Both the position numbers and the translations under genes were made by a program. Of a stretch of 64,000 nucleotides of DNA, positions 38,336-47,385 are shown in pieces. The notes below the pieces were generated by a model. The model saw only the letters and a program-made list of their open reading frames with translations, was not told the DNA's origin and searched no databases. Position 1 is the first letter of the stretch, and the number at the start of each line of letters is the position of its first letter. The stretch spans positions 124,001 to 188,000 of the forward strand of contig NZ_JACIFV010000003.1 of assembly GCF_014197535.1 (NCBI RefSeq), given 5' to 3'. This DNA comes from Rhizobium aethiopicum (GTDB lineage: Bacteria; Pseudomonadota; Alphaproteobacteria; Rhizobiales; Rhizobiaceae).

Positions 38336-39307
38336 TCAGATTCGCTCCGCAAGCGATGCCATCATGGAATCCCATGCATCGGCGGCCGGATCAAGGGCTG
38401 CCTGCAGCGGTTCGAACTTCCTGCGGGCGACAGCGCGGGCAAGCTGGAACTGCACGGATTTCGCCGCGTCGGAAATGCGCCGGGCATCCGCGGCGGCCGT
38501 CGCGAACTCCGTTGAGGACAGCCAGGTCAGATAATCAGCGGCCAGCTCGAAATTGGCGCCCACCTGACGAAGCGTGTTGAAGGCGTATTTGTGGAAGAAG
38601 CCAAACGGCCGCTCCGCCACCGCTTCCACCTGCTGGGGGAAGACGCGCGCGAAGGCGCGGATAGGGTTTTCGCGGGGACGCCTGGCGAAGTGAAAACCGG
38701 CAAGCCGCCGCGCGGTCGCGCGAAGATGCGCTTCATCGGCGGGCTTTTCCGGAAACCGTGCAAATTCCGTGTAGGGCAGGAACGGTAGACCGCTCTCCGT
38801 CAGCTGCAGCTGGAACAGCCCATCGAAATCCTCACCCTCGAGCTGGAAATAGCCGGCATTGTGAAAATACTCGACCCGCTTTGCCGCAACATCAAGCCGG
38901 TTGATCGCAACCGTCGTCTTGCCGTGCTCCTGCCGGTAGGCGGTGCCGCGGGTATCCGGCATGTAGAAGGAATCCATCTCGATCAGGCAGAGGCGACCCC
39001 GCGCGAGCTGCACTTCGACATGCCGTTCGACGCGGTCGTAGATCGCCAGCTCGGTCGCGCGGATGCCATAAAGCGCTTCAAGATCTTCGAGCGGCACCTT
39101 GAAGAAGGTGAACTGGTCGCCCTCGAAGTCCTGCGCCAGGGTAAAACCCAGCATCGCCTCGGGCGCGACGCCTGATGTCGCCAGCACCTCGATCCAGAGA
39201 TCGACATAGCAGTTGGTTTCCGGCCATGCACGTTCGCCGGCATGCAGCGCGTGCTGCCGGTAGGTTTCCGGGCTGATCCCCGGGAAGACCGATGTCATCG
39301 CCGTCAT
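38336..39307 (-). CDS. DUF1839 family protein of the aminoacyl-carrier-protein cluster
   Basis: The protein has 323 residues from the ATG at 39307, which shares a base with the ligase stop (TGATG) and has GGGG just upstream; a GTG at 39316 is an alternative. No catalytic motif of a known enzyme is evident. Recurrent features are NCYVDLWIEVL, a DFEGDQFTFFKVP segment, IEMDSFYMPDTRGTAYR, and an alpha-helical C-terminus rich in Ala and Arg. DUF1839 genes are known as regular neighbours of amino acid:carrier-protein ligases, so a role as acceptor or transferase for the aminoacyl group is plausible but unproven. Confidence 0.85.
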   Translation of the reverse strand: MTAMTSVFPGISPETYRQHALHAGERAWPETNCYVDLWIEVLATSGVAPEAMLGFTLAQDFEGDQFTFFKVPLEDLEALYGIRATELAIYDRVERHVEVQLARGRLCLIEMDSFYMPDTRGTAYRQEHGKTTVAINRLDVAAKRVEYFHNAGYFQLEGEDFDGLFQLQLTESGLPFLPYTEFARFPEKPADEAHLRATARRLAGFHFARRPRENPIRAFARVFPQQVEAVAERPFGFFHKYAFNTLRQVGANFELAADYLTWLSSTEFATAAADARRISDAAKSVQFQLARAVARRKFEPLQAALDPAADAWDSMMASLAERI

Positions 39308-40215
39308 CAGCCCCACAGCGTTTTCCTAACGCTGGCCGGCCATTCCTTCACGTCGAGGCCATGGTGGTGGAAGAGGGCGAGCGCGATACGCTCCAGACCG
39401 AAGCCGACGCAGGCGGTGTGCGCCACGCGGCCGTCTTCGAGGTTCAGGCCCCACTTCAGACCGAAGGAGTCCTGATGGTAATTGAAACTCATGCAGGCGG
39501 TCGGCTTGGCCACTGAGGTAATCGGGATCAGCAGTTCGAACTTCAGGTTCTGGTCTCGCTGATTGTTGACCATCATCTTGCCGGCGCGGCCGAAGAACGG
39601 ATCGTTGGCAACGTCGATGGTCACGTCGAGGCCGAGCTGCTTCATCATTTCGACGCCGCGGTCCATCCAGCGCTGGCGGAAATCGGTGACGTGCTGCTCG
39701 GTTCCCATGCAGACATATTCGCGCATGCGGAACAGCTGCTGGCGGGCGGGGTCCTTCGAAGGCTCGTGGCGGAAGCAGTAGGATTGCAGATCGAAGAGAC
39801 CACCCGTCTTCGGCAGGTTGCCGCGCTTGGCGACCGTCGGATAGAGCGGGTAGCAGGCAGCCGGCGTCAGCACGATATCGGTCGCTTGCTGGTCCTTGGT
39901 CCAGTCCTCGCCGACCTCCATGCATTCAAGCAGGCTCATATGATCGAGCTCGCTGCCGCAGAAACTGTGCACCGTGCCGGCCAGCTGAGGGAAGCTTTTC
40001 ATGTAACCGCTCTTTTCGAAGAGTGCGCGGTTCATGCCGGGCGGGAAACGCATCGCCTCGGCGCCGTCGGAGCCGCCGAACGTATCGATCAGCCGTTCGA
40101 AAGCGGTGATGACATCTTCGAACTGGCCGCTGCGGCCATAGAGACCGTCAACGCCGGTATCGATCAGCAGACCGGACTCGAAGAGCCGGTCCAGAAACGA
40201 GGTCTGCATATCCAT
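39307..40215 (-). CDS. Amino acid:[carrier protein] ligase (SerRS-like, no tRNA-binding domain)
   Basis: This 302-residue class II aminoacyl-tRNA-synthetase-like enzyme lacks the N-terminal tRNA-binding arm of SerRS. It activates an amino acid (glycine or alanine in characterised Bradyrhizobium and Agrobacterium homologues) and loads it on the phosphopantetheine of a dedicated carrier protein. Motif 2 is [21 protein letters not shown] and motif 3 [15 protein letters not shown]. The Zn ligands expected from Bll0957 align as Cys121, Glu166 and Cys269. The cognate carrier is probably the ACP-like gene at 41401-41652. Confidence 0.95.
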   Translation of the reverse strand: MDMQTSFLDRLFESGLLIDTGVDGLYGRSGQFEDVITAFERLIDTFGGSDGAEAMRFPPGMNRALFEKSGYMKSFPQLAGTVHSFCGSELDHMSLLECMEVGEDWTKDQQATDIVLTPAACYPLYPTVAKRGNLPKTGGLFDLQSYCFRHEPSKDPARQQLFRMREYVCMGTEQHVTDFRQRWMDRGVEMMKQLGLDVTIDVANDPFFGRAGKMMVNNQRDQNLKFELLIPITSVAKPTACMSFNYHQDSFGLKWGLNLEDGRVAHTACVGFGLERIALALFHHHGLDVKEWPASVRKTLWG

Positions 40216-40219
40216 GGCT

Positions 40220-41401
40220 TTACCCCAGTAGGCTAGTGTCCTGCTTGTGGACGAGAAGCATGCTCGACGTGTTGCCGAGGATGCGGTCGTTCGAGATCAT
40301 GAGCTGAGCGGAATGGGCATCGCGCAGATGGCGTCCGAGGCTGAAGGGCGTGCCGTTTTTGTAGCCCATGATGCCGCAGATCAGCATGGAATGGTTGACG
40401 ATCTCCAGGATCGTCTCGGAAGAGGCGATCTTGACGTTGTTCATCGCCACCGCAAAGCCCATCGACGACAGCCTGTCCGGATTTAGTTTGGCATCTTCAT
40501 AAGCCTTCAACCCGGCAACGACGTTGGATTTCACCATTTGCAGCAGGGTCGAGACCTCGGCGAGGCGCAGGGCGCCCGGCGGCTGGGCGTCCGGCGCCTT
40601 GCGGGCAGCGGCGCGCACGAAGGCCTGGGCGCGGGCGACCGCATCGACCGCGATGCCGTACCAGACGCCGCTCCAGAGCAGATGCGAGGAAGCGAGCATG
40701 GATTGTGCGGCAATCTCGGCGAAAGGTTTCGGCAGGATCTGCCGTGCGGGCGCTTGGCCTTTGAAGAGGAAACCGTCGGAACAGGTGCCGCGCATGCCGA
40801 GCGTGTTCCAGGCATGCGTTTTTTCGAGCGTATACTGGTCCTTGAGGAAGGCCGTCAGCACCTGATCGGAAGAGGCTGCCTGCGGATGGCTGCGCGAAGT
40901 GATGAGGATGGCGTCGGCATGCGAGCCGTAGGAAATGACGGTCGCATCCTTTTCGAGGCGGCAGGTATCGCCGTCGATCTCGATCGCACAAATGCTGTTG
41001 CGCAGGTTGCCGCCGATGCCGCCCTCGGTGGTGGCCGATGCGATCAGCAGCTGGTCGGCGGCGATGCCGCGCATGAAACTGCGGTGCCATTCGCTCTCGG
41101 CGCCGTGTTCGACGAGGCTGGACAGCTTGATATGGTGCATGGCGAAGACCATGGCGCTTGCGGCACAGGCCTGGCCGAGCATCGAGCACAATTCGGCGAT
41201 CTCGGTGGTCGAGGCCGATTCGCCGCCGAGCTGGCGCGGCACCTGAATGCCGAGCAGCCTCTCGGCCTTCATCGCATCCACGGCTTCCCGGGGGAAGCGG
41301 CCTTCGATGTCGACGGCGTCCGCATGTCTCGCCGCAACTTCGGCGACACGAGCGACCCTTGCGACAAGACCGTCCTCTATGATCTTGACGGGGAAGTTCA
41401 T
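40220..41401 (-). CDS. Acyl-CoA dehydrogenase-like flavoprotein of the aminoacyl-carrier cluster
   Basis: The protein has 393 residues with the ACAD fold: helical N-domain ([21 protein letters not shown]), beta-domain flavin contact [16 protein letters not shown] and helical C-domain. The usual catalytic Glu of the YEG motif is not present; the corresponding end reads [15 protein letters not shown], more like DszC/HpaH-type flavoenzymes. It may thus oxidise or hydroxylate a carrier-bound amino acid rather than dehydrogenate acyl-CoA. Its start shares one base with the stop of the carrier-protein gene. Confidence 0.88.
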   Translation of the reverse strand: MNFPVKIIEDGLVARVARVAEVAARHADAVDIEGRFPREAVDAMKAERLLGIQVPRQLGGESASTTEIAELCSMLGQACAASAMVFAMHHIKLSSLVEHGAESEWHRSFMRGIAADQLLIASATTEGGIGGNLRNSICAIEIDGDTCRLEKDATVISYGSHADAILITSRSHPQAASSDQVLTAFLKDQYTLEKTHAWNTLGMRGTCSDGFLFKGQAPARQILPKPFAEIAAQSMLASSHLLWSGVWYGIAVDAVARAQAFVRAAARKAPDAQPPGALRLAEVSTLLQMVKSNVVAGLKAYEDAKLNPDRLSSMGFAVAMNNVKIASSETILEIVNHSMLICGIMGYKNGTPFSLGRHLRDAHSAQLMISNDRILGNTSSMLLVHKQDTSLLG

Positions 41402-41652
41402 CAGGCGACCTTCCGGCCATCCTGGATGATATCGACCGTCTTGGCGATGGCCGAGATGCTCGCGAAGGATTTGCGGTTCAGCAGATTGTCGGGAAATTCG
41501 ATGTCGAACGCCTCTTCAATGCCGAGCATCAGCTGCACCGAGGCAAAGGACGTCAGACCTGCCGCATAAAGATCGGCGTCGTCGGCGATCTGGTCGACCG
41601 ACGTAGGAAGCTTGCCGAATTTGGCTACGAGGTCGCGGATTGTCTTATTCAT
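41401..41652 (-). CDS. Acyl carrier protein-like aminoacyl carrier
   Basis: This 83-residue PP-binding protein has the phosphopantetheine attachment site at Ser35 in DLYAAGLTSFASVQLML (GxTSF instead of the fatty-acid ACP GxDSL). Helix III onward reads FDIEFPDNLLNRKSFASI. The TS variant and the adjacency to the aa:CP ligase point to a dedicated aminoacyl carrier. First gene of the compact operon carrier-ACAD-ligase-DUF1839-GH2-GT. Confidence 0.93.
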   Translation of the reverse strand: MNKTIRDLVAKFGKLPTSVDQIADDADLYAAGLTSFASVQLMLGIEEAFDIEFPDNLLNRKSFASISAIAKTVDIIQDGRKVA

Positions 41653-41720
41653 CCCATCACTCCAAGATTCTCATGATCCCGAACCGGCGTTCATCGCCTT
41701 GTCATGAGTGTTCTTTTAGT

Positions 41721-41741
41721 GCGGAAAACAGAACATTCCGC
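41721..41741. promoter_or_regulatory. Palindrome GCGGAA-N9-TTCCGC upstream of the carrier-protein operon
   Basis: A perfect 6-bp inverted repeat with a 9-base spacer lies 69 bp upstream of the carrier-protein start. A second interlaced repeat (GTTCT...AGAAC, 41710-41734) overlaps it. This is a candidate operator. The rest of 41653-41905 shows only AT-rich promoter-like sequence. Confidence 0.5.
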
Positions 41742-41905
41742 TAATTTATTGGGTTAAAGATGATTGGTCCTCATGGTTAGGATTTTAGCGATCCTTCCGG
41801 AGAGGACGCGAATGTCTATTTTATATCAATCTGCTAAGGTCATTTCAGCGATAATGCTCGAGACAGCTTCCGGTGCCGCGAGTACAGAAATGATACGGAA
41901 AGCCG

Positions 41906-42964
41906 CTAAGCCTCGTCAGTGGGCGGATAGCAATGCTCGCCGCCGCGGTAATCCGAAACTGAATAACAGCCGTCGCCCGTCGGCCGGATGCTGCTTCCGC
42001 TGACGACGGCTTTGCCGTGACCTCCCGGAATATCGAGGATGTAGGTCGGCTGGCAAAGACCGGAAATCCGTCCACGCAGCGCCGCCACGATCCTCTGCCC
42101 CTCCTCGATCGTCAGCCTGAAATGACCGGTTCCCGGCGCAAGATCGGGATGATGGAGGTAATAGGGTTTCACGCGGATTTCGACAAAAGCCTTCATCAGC
42201 TCCGCGAGTACGTCGGGATCGTCGTTGATGCCCTTGAGCAGCACCGACTGGCTGACCATGGCGATTCCGGCATCGATAAGGCGCGCGCATGCCGCACGCG
42301 CTTCCGTCGTCAATTCCCTGACATGGTTGGCATGCAGCGCCACATAAACGGTCTTGCCACTCGCCTTCAGCGCGGCGATGAGCGCCGCATCTATTTTCTC
42401 GGGATCGACGACGGGAACGCGCGTGTGGAAACGCACGATCTTCACATGCGCGACATTAGCGAGCGCCTCCATGATGTCACGGAGCCGGCGCGGCGAAAGC
42501 ACCAGCGGGTCGCCGCCGGTCAGGATGACTTCCCAGATTTCCGGGTGGCCGCCGATATAATCGAGAGCTGCCTGCATCGCTGCGCCGTCGAGCGTGCCCA
42601 AACCCTGCGGCCCCACCATTTCGCGACGGAAGCAGAAGCGGCAGTAGACCGGGCAGACATGCACGGCTTTGAGCAACAAGCGGTCGGGATAACGATGGAC
42701 GATGCCTTCGACCGGGCTGTGGGCATGGTCGCCGATCGGATCGGCGCGTTCCTCGGGGGTGACGATAAGTTCGGCAGCGTCAGGCACGAACTGCCGCGCG
42801 ATCGGATCATCAGGATCGGCGCGGTCGATCAGCCTGGTCATCGCCGGCGTCAGGGCAATGGCGTAACGCGCGGCCACCGCTTCGAGCGCGGCACGATCGG
42901 CAGGCGCGGCAAGCCCCGCCTTCACGAGGTCGTCGACACTCTTCACCGGTTTGACGACATTCAT
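41906..42964 (-). CDS. epmB: EF-P beta-lysylation lysine 2,3-aminomutase (EpmB-like)
   Basis: The protein has 352 residues starting at MNVVKPVKSVDDL, overlapping the upstream epmA-like stop by 4 bp (ATGA). It is a radical SAM enzyme with CxxxCxxC as HVCPVYCRFCFRREMVG, and the aminomutase elements EVILTGGDPLVLSPRRL and RFHTRVPVVDPEKI. EpmB converts (R)-alpha-lysine to (R)-beta-lysine for attachment to elongation factor P. Coupling to epmA and the divergent efp gene favours EpmB over catabolic KamA. Confidence 0.93.
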   Translation of the reverse strand: MNVVKPVKSVDDLVKAGLAAPADRAALEAVAARYAIALTPAMTRLIDRADPDDPIARQFVPDAAELIVTPEERADPIGDHAHSPVEGIVHRYPDRLLLKAVHVCPVYCRFCFRREMVGPQGLGTLDGAAMQAALDYIGGHPEIWEVILTGGDPLVLSPRRLRDIMEALANVAHVKIVRFHTRVPVVDPEKIDAALIAALKASGKTVYVALHANHVRELTTEARAACARLIDAGIAMVSQSVLLKGINDDPDVLAELMKAFVEIRVKPYYLHHPDLAPGTGHFRLTIEEGQRIVAALRGRISGLCQPTYILDIPGGHGKAVVSGSSIRPTGDGCYSVSDYRGGEHCYPPTDEA

Positions 42965-44022
42965 CTTCCATACTCCGCAACCGGCGCCCAGAGCACCTGG
43001 TCGATACGCGACGCTCCCGTCGCCAACATCACCAGCCGGTCGAAACCGAGCGCAATGCCGCTTGCCTCGGGCATCAATGACAGCGCAGCCAAGAAATCCT
43101 CGTCGATCGGATAGGTCTCGCCGTAGATCCGCGCCTTCTCGGCCATCTCGATCTCGAAGCGCCGGCGCTGCTCGGCAGCATTGGTGAGTTCGCCGAAGCC
43201 GTTGGCAAGCTCGACGCCGCAAGCATAGAGCTCGAAACGCTCGGCAACCCGTGGGTCATGCGCCGAGGGACGCGCAAGTGCGGCCTCAGAGACGGGATAT
43301 TCATCGAGGATGGTGATACGACCAAAACCGAGATGCGGCTCGATCTTTTCGACCAGCACCCGGCTGAACAGATCGGCCCAGCCGTCGTCTTCGGCGACAC
43401 GCATGCCGACGCGCCTGAGCTCGGCCGCCAGATGAGCGCGATCGGTCGATCCGTCAGCGGCGACGGAAGCGAGAAGATCTATGCCGGCATGACGCTCGAA
43501 GGCTTCGGCCACACTGATCCGCTCCGGTCCCGCGAAGGGATCGCTCTCGGCGCCGCGATAGGCGAGCCTCGGTGTCTTCACCGATTCGGCGGCCAGCGCC
43601 AGGAGCCGCACGCAATCCATCATCAGGCTCTCGTAACTTTCGCCGGCCCGATACCATTCGAGCATGGTGAACTCGGGATGGTGCAACGGCCCGCGCTCGC
43701 GGTTGCGGTAGACATGGGCAAAACAGGAGATGCGCTCCTCGCCCGCCGCAAGCAGCTTCTTGCAGGCGAATTCCGGCGAGGTGTGCAGGTAAAACGGCGC
43801 CGTCTGACCGTCCGTCGTTATCGCTTCCGTCGCGAAGGCATGCAGATGCGCTTCGTTGCCGGGCGAGACCTGCAGCACCGCCGTATCGACCTCGATGAAA
43901 TCCTCGCGCGCGAAAAACCCGCGCAATGCCGCCTGAATCGCGTTGCGCCCGATCAGGAACGGGCGGCGATCGGCATGGACGGAGGGGGTCCACCAGGGGG
44001 AGGCTTTGGCCGAAAAGTTCAT
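42961..44022 (-). CDS. epmA: EF-P lysine ligase EpmA (PoxA/GenX)
   Basis: This 353-residue class II LysRS-like catalytic domain lacks the anticodon-binding domain. Motif 2 is VYRNRERGPLHHPEFTMLEWYRA, and motif 3 is ASGIALGFDRLVMLATGA. FIEVDTAVLQVSPGNEAHLHAF and CGVELANGFGELTNAAEQRRRFE are typical of EpmA. It activates beta-lysine and ligates it to the conserved EF-P lysine. It is divergent from efp, 147 bp apart. Confidence 0.95.
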   Translation of the reverse strand: MNFSAKASPWWTPSVHADRRPFLIGRNAIQAALRGFFAREDFIEVDTAVLQVSPGNEAHLHAFATEAITTDGQTAPFYLHTSPEFACKKLLAAGEERISCFAHVYRNRERGPLHHPEFTMLEWYRAGESYESLMMDCVRLLALAAESVKTPRLAYRGAESDPFAGPERISVAEAFERHAGIDLLASVAADGSTDRAHLAAELRRVGMRVAEDDGWADLFSRVLVEKIEPHLGFGRITILDEYPVSEAALARPSAHDPRVAERFELYACGVELANGFGELTNAAEQRRRFEIEMAEKARIYGETYPIDEDFLAALSLMPEASGIALGFDRLVMLATGASRIDQVLWAPVAEYGR

Positions 44023-44169
44023 TCCAAGCTTTCTTCGCCGGAGAAGCCGGTATGGGGGTGGCTATTTCCCGGATTTTAGGTTAGTTGCGCCCCCAAAGAA
44101 AAACATTTGCGTCTTGGGGCGTCTCGACAGTCCTCTACGACGCCGAAAGCCGAGTTACAAGGAAGTCTT

Positions 44170-44739
44170 ATGGTCAAGGTCATCGCCTCTTCGGTCCGCA
44201 AGGGCAACGTTCTCGACGTGGACGGCAAGCTCTACGTCGTTCTCACCGCCCAGAACTTTCATCCGGGCAAGGGCACGCCGGTCACCCAGGTCGACATGCG
44301 CCGCATCGTCGACGGCGTGAAGGTTTCCGAGCGCTGGCGCACCACCGAACAGGTCGAGCGCGCCTTCGTCGAAGACGTCAACTTCCAATACCTCTATGAA
44401 GATGGTGAAGGCTTCCATTTCATGAATCCGGCAACCTACGACCAGGTGGTCGTCAGCCAGGAAACGATGGGCGACCAGAAGGCCTATCTCCAGGAAGGCA
44501 TGACCTGCATCCTGTCGATCTATGAAGGCATTCCGCTGGCGCTCGAACTGCCGCGCCACGTCACGCTCGAGATCGTCGAGACGGAACCGGTCGTCAAGGG
44601 CCAGACGGCATCCTCGTCCTACAAGCCGGCCATGCTCTCCAACGGCATCCGCACCTCGGTTCCGCCGCATATCGACGCCGGCACCCGCGTCGTCATCGCG
44701 ACGGAAGACAATTCCTACGTCGAACGCGCCAAGGACTGA
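44170..44739 (+). CDS. efp: Elongation factor P
   Basis: The protein has 189 residues starting at [16 protein letters not shown]. The EF-P/KOW-like domain I has the modified loop [16 protein letters not shown] with Lys34 as the beta-lysylation site; domains II and III end with [22 protein letters not shown]. It rescues ribosomes stalled at polyproline stretches. The neighbouring epmA and epmB supply its modification, and no epmC-like hydroxylase is seen here. An upstream ATG at 44107 would add non-family sequence. Confidence 0.97.
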   Translation: MVKVIASSVRKGNVLDVDGKLYVVLTAQNFHPGKGTPVTQVDMRRIVDGVKVSERWRTTEQVERAFVEDVNFQYLYEDGEGFHFMNPATYDQVVVSQETMGDQKAYLQEGMTCILSIYEGIPLALELPRHVTLEIVETEPVVKGQTASSSYKPAMLSNGIRTSVPPHIDAGTRVVIATEDNSYVERAKD

Positions 44740-44760
44740 TCCTGGTTTTCATCCATCGAG

Positions 44761-44782
44761 GAGGCCGGCTCACGCCGGCCTC
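44761..44782 (+). terminator. GC-rich hairpin after efp
   Basis: GAGGCCGGC (44761-44769) pairs with GCCGGCCTC (44774-44782) around a TCAC loop, 21 bp past the efp stop. No T-run follows, so termination strength is uncertain. Confidence 0.5.
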
Positions 44783-44881
44783 TCACTGAAATGTGAACTT
44801 CAGGCAGGTGTCGATGACCGCTCATTCTGCCCGGAAGTATCTTCGCTCAGCAAAAGCTGGACCTAATTCCTAGAGCCGAAA

Positions 44882-45556
44882 TCAGATAACCTTTCGGACC
44901 TCGCTCTCGAAGCTCATGACATGAGCCATTGCGATCTTTTCAGCCTCATCTGCATCCCCTCTGCATACCGCCTCAAGCATGAGGACTTGATCATGCAAGA
45001 CGTCCTCAAGGCGCGGCACCAGAGTCGGAAAGCGTTTCATGGCGACGTAAAGGATTCTCAGCGACAGATTGTGGTAGTGATCCAGGGTATCGAACAGGAA
45101 AGAGTTCTTCGCCACTTTGTAAATGAAGCGGTGAACCCGCCGATCCAGGGCAAGGATATCTTCCAGTGCCATCGGACCGGTCGTTTGCTTGAGCTCATCG
45201 ATCAGTAGCCGCGCTTCTTGCCGCTCGAACTCGCGCAGCCTTTCCGCAGCTAGCCGGGTCGCCCAGGATTCGATCCGTGCCCGCGCCTCGTAAACCGCCG
45301 TCAGATCATTGATATCGATCTTGCTGACAAATGTGCCGCGCCGCGCGCTGACGACAACGAAACCATCATATTGCAGACGCTGAAGCGCCTCCCGGACCGG
45401 AGTGCGCCCGACTTCCATGCGTTTCATGAGGTCGGCTTCCCGCAGAAGCGTGCCCGGAGGAAGCAGCGTCGTGATGATGTCGTCGCGCAGCCGAATATAG
45501 GTCCGCTCCGCCAGCGTTGCTTCAGCCGCTTCGTAATCCACTTCGAATGCCGACAT
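44882..45556 (-). CDS. GntR family regulator (FadR/FCD subfamily)
   Basis: This protein of about 224 residues starts at MSAFEVDYEAAEA; an ATG at 45589 is possible but lacks a ribosome binding site. The winged HTH has LRDDIITTLLPPGTLLREADLMKRMEVGRTPVREALQRLQYDGFV, and the helical FCD effector domain follows, with metal-ligand-type residues in DRRVHRFIYKVAKN and HDQVLMLEAV. It is divergent from the amino-acid ABC operon and probably represses it in response to the transported compound. Confidence 0.93.
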   Translation of the reverse strand: MSAFEVDYEAAEATLAERTYIRLRDDIITTLLPPGTLLREADLMKRMEVGRTPVREALQRLQYDGFVVVSARRGTFVSKIDINDLTAVYEARARIESWATRLAAERLREFERQEARLLIDELKQTTGPMALEDILALDRRVHRFIYKVAKNSFLFDTLDHYHNLSLRILYVAMKRFPTLVPRLEDVLHDQVLMLEAVCRGDADEAEKIAMAHVMSFESEVRKVI

Positions 45557-45633
45557 ATTCAGCGTGTTCCTCTCTGTCCATTTCCGCATAGCTAGAGGTT
45601 GCTCCGCCTAGAAAAAGGCGCTCAACGAATCTG

Positions 45634-45679
45634 CTTGACTTCGTATCATGGCTGCATATTGTCAATATATCAGCAATAT
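45634..45679 (+). promoter_or_regulatory. ABC-operon promoter with ATATTG-N12-CAATAT operator
   Basis: TTGACT (45634-45639) is a -35 candidate, and TATTGT (45657-45662) lies at the right distance for a -10. The inverted repeat ATATTG (45656-45661) and CAATAT (45674-45679) covers the -10 and the start region, an ideal repressor position for the divergent GntR. The start of the first gene is 24 bp farther. Confidence 0.65.
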
Positions 45680-45702
45680 ATAACCACAAAGAGGGGTTTC
45701 AA

Positions 45703-46629
45703 ATGAAACATGCTGAATTGACAAAAAAACCGCAGGCGAATGGGATCATTGCCGTGGCGATCTTGAGTTTGGGGCTGTTTGCGACGGCTGTGCCATTCAC
45801 TGCGAACGCCGACGATCTGGAGCTGATGAAGGCGGGCACGCTCGTCGTTACTGTCCAGCCTTACATGCCCTATACGGCGGTCAAGGATGGAAAGCTCGTC
45901 GGCCTCGACAGCGACATCTTGACAGCCATAGCCGATAAGCTCGGTCTCAAAATCGAAATCAACGTCACCGACTTTCCGGGCATGCTGGCTTCCGTCCAGA
46001 CGCAGCGGGCTGATATAACCATTGGCGGAATCGCCTGGTCCGACGCTCGCCAGAAAGTCGGCTTGTTCACGGACCCGCCGTATTATTCGCCGCCGGCGAT
46101 GGCCGTAAGCGGCACGGCGAGCTTTCCCGATGTTGCGAGCCTCGAAGGCAAAAATCTCGGCACCGTCACCGGCTATGTCTGGGCGAAATCCATCGCTCAG
46201 GTACCTAACGCATCACCCCATACGTTCCCGAGCGCCGACAGTGTGTTCCAGGATATTTCTGCCGGGCGGCTGGACGTCGGCTTTCTCGATCCGCTGCTGA
46301 TCACCTATCAACAGCAGCAGCGCCCCGACATGAAGGTCCGCATCGAATATCTGAAACCGCCGACAGACGAACAGGTCGCCGCGCATCCCGATTACAAATA
46401 TTTTCAAGCCTACATGACCGGATTCTACCTTCCAAAGCAGTCGCCGAAGCTGGCCAAGGCTGTTTCCGATCAGATCGACGGCATGTACAAGGACGGATCC
46501 CTTGCCGCTTTGATCACGAAATGGGGCGGCGATCCCCAGCAGTTCTTGGTCCCATCGCCCGAGATGGCGGCACAGCGGCGCGGCGTCGACCGTCCGGCCG
46601 ACTGGAACCCGCCTTCCGTCGCGAAGTGA
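45703..46629 (+). CDS. Polar amino acid ABC transporter substrate-binding protein
   Basis: The protein has 308 residues with a long signal peptide (IIAVAILSLGLFATAVPFTANA, cleavage near residue 36). The SBP_bac_3 domain shows LKIEINVTDFPGMLASVQTQRADITIGGIAWSDARQK, then a second lobe (GKNLGTVTGYVWAKSI) and YKDGSLAALITKWGGD. It belongs to the HisJ/GlnH family. The neighbouring DadA-like oxidoreductase suggests an amino acid or opine-like ligand. Confidence 0.92.
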   Translation: MKHAELTKKPQANGIIAVAILSLGLFATAVPFTANADDLELMKAGTLVVTVQPYMPYTAVKDGKLVGLDSDILTAIADKLGLKIEINVTDFPGMLASVQTQRADITIGGIAWSDARQKVGLFTDPPYYSPPAMAVSGTASFPDVASLEGKNLGTVTGYVWAKSIAQVPNASPHTFPSADSVFQDISAGRLDVGFLDPLLITYQQQQRPDMKVRIEYLKPPTDEQVAAHPDYKYFQAYMTGFYLPKQSPKLAKAVSDQIDGMYKDGSLAALITKWGGDPQQFLVPSPEMAAQRRGVDRPADWNPPSVAK

Positions 46630-46638
46630 GATCGAAGC

Positions 46639-47382
46639 ATGACGGCGTTGTCATCCTTCACCGATATCTTCCAGGTTCCTTGGAACGACTACGTCGGAAA
46701 CATTGCCGGGGGTCTGCTCAAGACCCTCGGCTATACCGTGGTCAGCTTCATCGGCGCGACGATTCTTGGTCTTGTCCTTGCGTTGATGAGGCTCAACCGC
46801 CTGCGACTGGTCCGCGTCCCTGCGGCGTTCTACACCGAGCTTTTCAAAAACGTACCGCTCCTGGCGATCATTTTCCTCACCTATTTCGGCCTGCCTTCCG
46901 TGGGCATCAGGCTGGAGGTTTTCGAGGCTGGAGTGTTGAGCCTGGTGCTCTTCTACGCTGCCTACCTGTCCGAGATCTTTCGAGCAGCTATCGCCGGCGT
47001 GCACCAAGGACAGCAAGAGGCGTCTCAAGCTCTCGGGCTAGGGCGCGTCAAGACTTTCAGCCATGTCGTCCTGCCGCAGGCGGTGCGCCTGGCGCTTCCC
47101 GGTACGAACACGATGTTCGTCGATCTGATCAAGTCGACCTCGCTGCTTGTGACGATCTCCGCTGCCGAGTTGATGACGCAGGCGCAGTTGATCGCCTCGG
47201 AAACATTCCGGGCGCTTGAAGTGTATCTGGTGATCTCGGCCGTCTATTTCGCTATCTGTTATCCGGTGTCGCAATGTCTGCTTCTGCTGGAGCGCAAGAT
47301 CCAAGCTGGTGTGCCATTGTCATTGGCCAGAAGGCGCCGGCTCAAATTGGCCAAGACCTATCTCGCCGAGGGAAAGGTCTGA
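46639..47382 (+). CDS. Amino acid ABC transporter permease
   Basis: This 247-residue HisMQ-type permease has five hydrophobic segments. The family motif FYTELFKNVPLLAIIFLTYFGLPS and the EAA loop QQEASQALGLGRVKTFSHVVLPQAVRLALPG are clear, followed by STSLLVTISAAELM. A single permease gene implies a homodimeric channel. It starts 9 bp after the binding-protein stop. Confidence 0.94.
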   Translation: MTALSSFTDIFQVPWNDYVGNIAGGLLKTLGYTVVSFIGATILGLVLALMRLNRLRLVRVPAAFYTELFKNVPLLAIIFLTYFGLPSVGIRLEVFEAGVLSLVLFYAAYLSEIFRAAIAGVHQGQQEASQALGLGRVKTFSHVVLPQAVRLALPGTNTMFVDLIKSTSLLVTISAAELMTQAQLIASETFRALEVYLVISAVYFAICYPVSQCLLLLERKIQAGVPLSLARRRRLKLAKTYLAEGKV

Positions 47383-47385
47383 CCC

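Noticed and set aside
41764..42003. 79-aa plus-strand ORF in the carrier-protein promoter region
   Set aside because: It overlaps the 3' end of the epmB-like gene, has no motif and lacks a clear ribosome binding site.
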